DNA from: Bradyrhizobium sp. AS23.2
Lineage (GTDB): Bacteria; Pseudomonadota; Alphaproteobacteria; Rhizobiales; Xanthobacteraceae
Reading direction: 5' to 3'
Length of the DNA stretch: 39,072 nucleotides
Assembly (NCBI RefSeq): GCF_001908185.1
Contig: NZ_LGHM01000227.1
Span: forward strand, 1-39,072
Shown here: in pieces, positions 34,919 to 39,072 of the stretch
Position numbering within the stretch: the first letter of the stretch is position 1
How the letters are laid out: each line of letters starts with the position of its first letter
Program-made: the position numbers and the translations under genes
Notes under the pieces: generated by a model
The model's database searches: none
What the model was told of the DNA's origin: nothing
What the model saw: only the letters and a program-made list of their open reading frames with translations

Positions 34919-34933
34919 CCTTTGCAAACTAAC

Positions 34934-35155
34934 TCAAATAGGCTTGCGTGCGAGATCAGTCAGCGCTCTCCCAAATGCGCTAACCATGGCCGCTGCTTCA
35001 CTGTCTCCGCGATCATCGAGGACGTGATAGAGCATTTCTACTCTCTCCCGGAATGCGGCAAGAAGCGATGGGTCGCGCTCACACAAGACTTCGGCAATGC
35101 ATAGGGCAAGGGCTTCCGTACCCATCTTGACCTGAACCACTGATGCTGCACTCAT
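34934..35155 (-). CDS. Small hypothetical protein, 73 residues
   Basis: Begins MSAASVVQVKMGTEALALCI. A helical segment with LCERDPSLLAAFRERVEMLY follows. The start at 35155 is supported by AGGAG 9 bases upstream. The open frame continues back to a GTG at 35248 that overlaps the next gene's stop (GTGA), giving an alternative 104-residue form with a hydrophobic N-terminus. No family was recognised. Confidence 0.5.
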   Translation of the reverse strand: MSAASVVQVKMGTEALALCIAEVLCERDPSLLAAFRERVEMLYHVLDDRGDSEAAAMVSAFGRALTDLARKPI

Positions 35156-35244
35156 TCCCCTTTCTCCTGGATCAGTTAACTTGCGGGAACCGCGAGCGGT
35201 GAAGAGCGCTGCGGCCCCGGCGGCGACTGCCAAGGCCGCCAGCT

Positions 35245-35463
35245 TCACTTTCCGGCTGGAGCTAGTCGCGACACATACCGGACGTCTGTAATACGCACGT
35301 CCAGCATCCTCGTTCCACTTCTTAGGAACGATCCGGCTAACTGCAAAACTGCGTCAGACGGCTGGCCTTTCGCGACGCGCTCCACACCCAAACGCTGGAC
35401 CGTCGAATTCAGAAACTGGAACGCCAAGTCGCGAACCTTCAGGCTGGCGTAGACGTGCTTCAC
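35245..35463 (-). CDS. Small hypothetical protein, 72 residues
   Basis: The frame starts at GTG 35463 and reads MKHVYASLKVRDLAFQFLNS, ending in TGA overlapping a downstream GTG by 4 bases. Composition is balanced and globular-like. A nearby ATG at about 35520 with AGAAGGAG opens a different, short frame, so the true start is uncertain. Family unknown. Confidence 0.4.
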   Translation of the reverse strand: MKHVYASLKVRDLAFQFLNSTVQRLGVERVAKGQPSDAVLQLAGSFLRSGTRMLDVRITDVRYVSRLAPAGK

Positions 35464-35556
35464 CGGCGCCGAGCTATGCGCGACAGAGTACGAGACTGAT
35501 ACGGTCGCGCCCGGCCATACTCCTTCTGGGCAGGTGTGACATGTGTCCCACCTGCG

Positions 35557-35700
35557 TTACTTGCGCCGCTGCTGGATCGCCCACAGCCGATAGGCTTCCT
35601 CGATATACGGGTCCAGCTTTGTGGGCTCGGGCACCGATCGCCTTGTGCCCGCCGCGTCGTCCACCGCAATCCAGGCGCCGGCGGTTTCGCGCCAATTCGG
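35557..35700 (-). pseudogene. C-terminal remnant of an unknown protein
   Basis: The frame reads WRETAGAWIAVDDAAGTRRS, then VPEPTKLDPYIEEAYRLWAI with QQRRK and TAA. It has protein-like composition and a plausible helical C-terminus but no start before the DUF1236 hairpin. Probably a 5'-truncated gene. Confidence 0.35.
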
Positions 35701-35716
35701 CTCTGACGAACTAAGA

Positions 35717-35741
35717 CCCCGCGGAGTGACGCTCCGCGGGG
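35717..35741 (-). terminator. Hairpin after the DUF1236 gene
   Basis: A perfect 10-bp stem CCCCGCGGAG/CTCCGCGGGG with a 5-base loop, 34 bases past the stop. Only a short U-poor tail follows on this strand, so efficiency is uncertain. Confidence 0.6.
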
Positions 35742-35775
35742 CCCCGGCTCTTCAAAGCCTTCACGCCTTGACCGA

Positions 35776-36159
35776 TCAGTCGATGATTTTGACGACGCGG
35801 CGCGTGCGCGGTTCGACGATGACGCGGCGATCGTTCACGACCGCGTAGCGATACTCGGTGTAGTTCGGCACGGGGCGCAGCACCACGGTCGGGGGCAACG
35901 GCTCGCCGACAACAACGCGCTCGTGGATCACGACGGAGTCGTCGCGCGGGATTCCGCCGAGCACGGCATTCGGAATTTCGAGGCCGGCGCCAACGGCCGC
36001 ACCGACGGTGCCGCCGACCATCGCGCCGACCGGGCCACCGATGTCGCCACCCGCACGCGCGCCGTCCCTGGCGCCCTGTTCGGTCGTCGACTGAGCAAAG
36101 GCTGCACTCGACGCCAGCAGCGACACAGCAGCCAACGAAATCGCAAGACGGGTTCTCAT
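35776..36159 (-). CDS. DUF1236 secreted protein with a glycine-rich segment
   Basis: The 127-residue protein has a signal peptide (MRTRLAISLAAVSLLASSAA, cleavage after FAQ). A glycine-zipper-like stretch (GGDIGGPVGAMVGGTVGAAV) and the DUF1236 domain follow, the latter ending YTEYRYAVVNDRRVIVEPRT and RRVVKIID. DUF1236 proteins are common exported proteins in Rhizobiales, of unknown role. The start at 36159 is chosen because the signal peptide begins there; the longer frame to 36246 has no support. Confidence 0.85.
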   Translation of the reverse strand: MRTRLAISLAAVSLLASSAAFAQSTTEQGARDGARAGGDIGGPVGAMVGGTVGAAVGAGLEIPNAVLGGIPRDDSVVIHERVVVGEPLPPTVVLRPVPNYTEYRYAVVNDRRVIVEPRTRRVVKIID

Positions 36160-36273
36160 GTCCACACTCTCCAGTGGTTGTTGATGCGCCGTCAACCAGG
36201 GGGCCGGAGCATTGTTCCGGTTCCCCCATGATGAAAGGCACGTCAAATCTGGAGACTGTTACCGCGTAACAGT

Positions 36274-36408
36274 TCAGGCCGCGGCGATCTCGTGCCCCGC
36301 CATCTTCCAGTGCGCGCACCATCGCGGAATGATCCGAGCCTGCTCACCGATATCCGCGACCAAGCCTTTAACCTCAACGACCTCCGCAATCGTCGAGAGG
36401 AATTGCAA
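36274..36408 (-). pseudogene. Short remnant frame upstream of the DUF1236 gene
   Basis: Reading after a TAA, the frame gives IEALQFLSTIAEVVEVKGLV, ADIGEQARIIPRWCAHWKMA and GHEIAAA then TGA. Composition looks like the end of a real protein; the only start is a TTG. No family is recognised. Bases 36409-36660 hold nothing supported. Confidence 0.3.
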
Positions 36409-36660
36409 GGCTTCGATTTACAAACCGCACCGCACACAAATGGCAAAGCGACGAGGGTCTAGCACCCTGGCGGTGTTTTTATGCCAACAGTTCGCGCAGG
36501 GGCTCGGCCGTCGACTAGAAGAATAATCTTTCCAACCAAAACCGGAGATCTGCGGTCGCTAACGTTGGACCGCCGCCGCGCTCGGAAATGGGTTCCTTTA
36601 GGATTTCCGATGCCGCCCCCCGGCCCGGGCCAATTCCAGCGACTTTCTTTCCACGTTAGC

Positions 36661-36982
36661 TTACGAATCAACGCGGCGCGCATTATGTCTCAATTTGGCG
36701 AATGCAACTAGCGCGGGTAAGCAGCCTCCCAGGCCGTCGCGTGCGATGTTGCCGACGCCCTCGATCACATGGCGCATGCAGAGATCGCGTCCAGGCTGAT
36801 GCCTTTTCAGCAGCTCCGCGGCGCGCTTCAGATCCGGCTCCGGGAAGATGTCGAGCGGATAGGCCTCAGACCACGACACGATCTGTTGCAACGCCTCTTC
36901 CACGCGCTCAAACCGCTCGCGCTCCCCTGGCGGCGTCGCGCTGCCGCTCCAGATCCACTTCCCATGGCTGCATGCCGGGCAT
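36661..36982 (-). pseudogene. Small gene apparently split by a G-tract frameshift
   Basis: One frame starts at ATG 36980-36982 (MPGMQPWEVDLERQRDAARG) and stops at 36908. A second, overlapping frame continues with ERERFERVEEALQQIVSWSE, AYPLDIFPEPDLKRAAELLK and MRHVIEGVGNIARDG, ending at 36661. The two join if a run of four G at about 36923 had five. The second part looks like a known type of small Bradyrhizobium protein with an ...AYPLxxFPEPD... core. The gene could be intact (error), pseudo, or two genes (the second from GTG 36903). It follows the 37-residue gene by 3 bases. Confidence 0.45.
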
Positions 36983-36985
36983 CCG

Positions 36986-37099
36986 TCATCCGTTGTCGTA
37001 AGGGTTCCCCCGCAACGCCATCTGGATGACGGCCACGACAATGGCGCCGAGCACACCGCCGATCAGTACACCTGCGGCGAACCCGCACCAGAAGCTCAT
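36986..37099 (-). CDS. 37-residue membrane mini-protein
   Basis: One hydrophobic glycine-rich helix (about residues 5-30, AAGVLIGGVLGAIVVAVIQM), ending in NPYDNG. The ATG overlaps the previous gene's stop as ATGA, so it is translationally coupled. Such one-helix proteins are common in phage-derived gene runs. Function unknown. Confidence 0.55.
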   Translation of the reverse strand: MSFWCGFAAGVLIGGVLGAIVVAVIQMALRGNPYDNG

Positions 37100-37272
37100 C
37101 GCTGCACGACGCGCAGTTGGTCAGGCGCGTAGATGTGCAGCGCACCAGCCACCGCGGGCTCCTCACACTCGACCATGACGCGATCATCGCCCTTCGTGGT
37201 CCTGAACGCCGCCACGACCACACCCGGCCACCTGTAACCCTCAATCTTCTCGACGCGGTCGCCGATCTTCAT
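37096..37272 (-). CDS. 58-residue phage-type small protein
   Basis: Reads MKIGDRVEKIEGYRWPGVVV, AAFRTTKGDDRVMVECEEPA, VAGALHIYAPDQLRVVQR. The beta-rich pattern (GDRVEKIEGY.WPG.VV) resembles small SH3-like hypothetical proteins of phages and rhizobial prophages. It overlaps both neighbours by 4 bases (ATGA). Function unknown. Confidence 0.65.
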   Translation of the reverse strand: MKIGDRVEKIEGYRWPGVVVAAFRTTKGDDRVMVECEEPAVAGALHIYAPDQLRVVQR

Positions 37273-37478
37273 GCGACGCTCCTCATCTCCCAGCGCCAGC
37301 CCATGCGCCAGGAGATCGACATGTCCTCGTCCACGTAGGGCGGACAGTCCTTGAGCGGCACGCGCACCGCACGCGCTACACGGCCCTCCAGAATGCAGGC
37401 ACTATAGACCTGACGGTGGCGCCGCTCTATCGCTCCCTTGTCCTCTTGGAGAAGGAGATCAATGATCCGCACCGTCAC
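37269..37478 (-). CDS. 69-residue hypothetical protein in the mini-gene run
   Basis: The start is GTG overlapping the upstream stop (GTGA). The sequence begins MTVRIIDLLLQEDKGAIERR and ends SWRMGWRWEMRSVA. Its TGA overlaps the next ATG. No family is recognised; the coupled context supports it as coding. Confidence 0.55.
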   Translation of the reverse strand: MTVRIIDLLLQEDKGAIERRHRQVYSACILEGRVARAVRVPLKDCPPYVDEDMSISWRMGWRWEMRSVA

Positions 37479-37648
37479 AGCTCGCCTCGCCAGATCTTGT
37501 CGAGCACGAGCTGGTCACTCTCGACGTTAACAGGCAGGTAGCCCAGCTCGCGCCAGTGGTCGTAGTGCCGCATCACGCGCCACGCGTAGAAATAGCGGAT
37601 GTGTCGGATGATCGGCCAGCACAGGCTCGCGCTTGCGATGCCGCTCAT
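37475..37648 (-). CDS. 57-residue hypothetical protein in the mini-gene run
   Basis: Reads MSGIASASLCWPIIRHIRYF, YAWRVMRHYDHWRELGYLPV, NVESDQLVLDKIWRGEL. It begins with a short hydrophobic/aromatic stretch followed by a charged tail; similar WP.IRH.RYF...IWRGE proteins occur in prophage-like regions of this group (from memory). GGAG lies 8 bases upstream of the ATG at 37648. The longer frame to 37804 is not supported because another coupled gene occupies it. Confidence 0.6.
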   Translation of the reverse strand: MSGIASASLCWPIIRHIRYFYAWRVMRHYDHWRELGYLPVNVESDQLVLDKIWRGEL

Positions 37649-37800
37649 CCAAGATCTCCATCGTCCAGGGTCGAGAGCCCGCGCTCGGTGAGCCACGCAT
37701 GCGAGGCCTGCGCAGCTCGATCGGCAGCGACTTGCTCGCCGTCCGCACGTTTCGCGGTCCGTACCGGTCTCGGCCTGCGCTGATCTGCTTGGAACCGCAC
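37645..37800 (-). CDS. 51-residue hypothetical protein in the mini-gene run
   Basis: Start GTG at 37800, directly after a TGA. It reads MRFQADQRRPRPVRTAKRAD, GEQVAADRAAQASHAWLTER, GLSTLDDGDLG. Its TGA overlaps the ATG of the next gene (ATGA). It is basic at the start and acidic at the end. No family is recognised. Confidence 0.45.
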   Translation of the reverse strand: MRFQADQRRPRPVRTAKRADGEQVAADRAAQASHAWLTERGLSTLDDGDLG

Positions 37801-38193
37801 TCACCGAATGGGGAATGTTCGTCTATTGCCTCGGAACCCTTCGAGCCGCCTGGTTCCTTTGACTCTGCCGAGCCGCACGCTTGGCCACCCGTGCGTTCTT
37901 TCCGCCTCGCTGGGGATTAGGCCGTCCCTATGGCCGCGCGCCACACGGGCCGCCTGTGGGCCGGGGCAAGCCTTACCGGTCCGGCCCGTAGTCCAAGGAC
38001 ATCCGGGCCAGGCAGGCAATCCCTTCGGGAATACGAAAAGCGCTGCCAGCACTTCCATTGCTGCTTCTGCAGCACCTTCGCAATGGCATGGCTACGGTTC
38101 GACTGGATGTCAGCGCGCACCAGAGCGATGTACTGGGCAACGAAACGGCGCGGCGAACCAACGCCAGGCGCGGAACCACGAAAGAAAAATCGA
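37801..38193. other. Stretch without a recognised gene
   Basis: Open frames exist on both strands but none has convincing composition or a ribosome site. No repeat or RNA is recognised. The direction of the flanking genes changes here (minus to plus), so it may hold divergent promoters. Confidence 0.4.
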
Positions 38194-38403
38194 ATGCTCG
38201 ACTCGCCTTACGGCATGCACCTTCCGATCTTCCCTGCTTGCGATATCGACAAGCCAACCGAAGACCGGCTGGAGCGCATCATCGAACGCCTGATGGATCG
38301 CGCCGACAAGGCGCTCCTTTCCGGCAAGGCTACCCAGACCCAATACGACGCCTGGAACAAGGCGCTGAACAATTGGGCCAAGAGCGTGAAGCTCGCGCGA
38401 TAG
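38194..38403 (+). CDS. Small hypothetical protein, 69 residues
   Basis: Reads MLDSPYGMHLPIFPACDIDK, then a helical region (EDRLERIIERLMDRADKALL) and a C-terminal WNKALNNWAKSVKLAR. The ribosome site is weak; the frame continues upstream to 37930, but the composition there is poor. No family is recognised. Confidence 0.45.
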   Translation: MLDSPYGMHLPIFPACDIDKPTEDRLERIIERLMDRADKALLSGKATQTQYDAWNKALNNWAKSVKLAR

Positions 38404-38525
38404 CCAACTCCTGCAACCCTAACCCCAGCCTCCTGGCTGCCCACGCCCAGCGCCCGAAAGGATTTCTGGGCTCGGGGCAGTACAGCGGGACCATTCCGGT
38501 CGCCGCGCAAACAGGAGAAGTTGAA

Positions 38526-38840
38526 ATGGCTACCAAGAAGAAACCCGCCGCGAAGAAGCCCGTCGCGAAGAAGGCCGCTGCCAAGAAGGCGGTCGCCAAG
38601 AAGGCCAGCGCCAAGAAGGCGGTCGCCGCTAAGGGCGACCTGGCGAAGGGCCCGCGCGCTGGATCGAAGAGCGCGATGCTGCTCGATCTGCTGAGCGGCA
38701 AGGGCTCGACGGTCGAGAAGATGTGCGAGGCCCTGGACTGGCAGGCGCACACGCTGCGCGCCGCGCTCACCCGGCTGCCTAACGGCGCGAAGGTCGACCG
38801 CACGCGCGAGGACGGCGTCACCTCCTACAAGCTGGCCTAA
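38526..38840 (+). CDS. DUF3489 protein with Lys/Ala-rich N-terminal tail
   Basis: The 104-residue protein has an N-terminal tail of repeated AAKK/VAKK units (residues 2-37), like histone-H1-type bacterial tails. A C-terminal DUF3489 domain follows (about 45-104): MLLDLLSGKGSTVEKMCEAL, DWQAHTLRAALTRLP and DGVTSYKL, a winged-helix-like pattern. Nucleic-acid binding is inferred from both parts. AGGAGA lies 8 bases before the ATG. It is probably a phage- or island-derived DNA-binding protein. The following 230 bases to the window end hold no supported gene. Confidence 0.75.
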   Translation: MATKKKPAAKKPVAKKAAAKKAVAKKASAKKAVAAKGDLAKGPRAGSKSAMLLDLLSGKGSTVEKMCEALDWQAHTLRAALTRLPNGAKVDRTREDGVTSYKLA

Positions 38841-39072
38841 CAGCTCGCACTTCATCCCGCTCTTGCCCGGTGCTTCGGCTTACCGGGCTTGAGGCGGTCC
38901 CGGTTCGGCGCTTGTGGGTAGAAGCGGACATCGACCAACCGAAAACCACTGCCGATCCGTCGAAAATGACCCGGAGCGGACATCGCTCGATTTCTCTCAA
39001 CTTTAAACTAAGCCAGTAACTGAGCCGAAGGACTGCCGAGTATACTCGCCCTCAGAGACACTGATGATCCAT

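Noticed and set aside
38841..39072. Possible transposon remnant with repeated GCGGACATCG
   Set aside because: The ten-base motif occurs twice, but no transposase frame or terminal repeat can be recognised before the window ends.

Overview
The window reads as chromosome of a Bradyrhizobium-like member of the Rhizobiales (Nitrobacteraceae). This rests on high GC, gene families typical of that group (RcdA/DUF1465, DUF1192, DUF4164, DUF1236), the alphaproteobacterial order zapA - 6S RNA - 5-formyl-THF cyclo-ligase, and several families of long intergenic palindromes. The species is an inference; no marker gene such as rRNA is present.

Positions 1-29.6 kb are core chromosome. In order: a membrane PAS-GGDEF-EAL c-di-GMP enzyme (-); a quinone oxidoreductase (-); a DUF1192 protein; a probable anti-Shine-Dalgarno small RNA with a strong terminator; rcdA (cell cycle); rpmE (-); an MsbA-type ABC exporter; a minus-strand group of MotA/ExbB-like, MotB/OmpA-like and GNAT genes; a two-gene RND multidrug pump resembling bdeAB with a RegR-box-like palindrome upstream; then a long minus-strand central-carbon cluster, transcribed tkt - gap - pgk - class II aldolase - class I aldolase - ThiE-like - Sel1 protein - IMPase. 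A decayed second copy of the IMPase 3' end lies just beyond the intact gene. The block ends with DUF4164 - zapA - 6S RNA - fau - ymdB on the plus strand.

Positions about 29.7-39.07 kb are accessory. The DNA looks lower in GC in parts, the genes are small or truncated, and intergenic space is larger. It starts with a 5'-truncated ATP-dependent DNA ligase and continues with an unrecognised 274-residue protein convergent with a DUF2971 protein, small proteins, a truncated ParB-like gene, a perfect 25-bp tandem duplication, a DUF1236 protein, a tightly overlapping minus-strand run of tiny genes (36.98-37.80 kb) that looks phage-derived, and a DUF3489 protein with a Lys/Ala-rich tail. No integrase, transposase, tRNA or CRISPR array was found, so the island boundary and mechanism are inferred only.

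The most interesting items are the small RNA upstream of rcdA, the RegR-like site before the efflux pump, the suhB 3'-end remnant, the chain of overlapping mini-genes, the unknown/DUF2971 convergent pair, and a 31-bp perfect inverted repeat between 6S RNA and fau.
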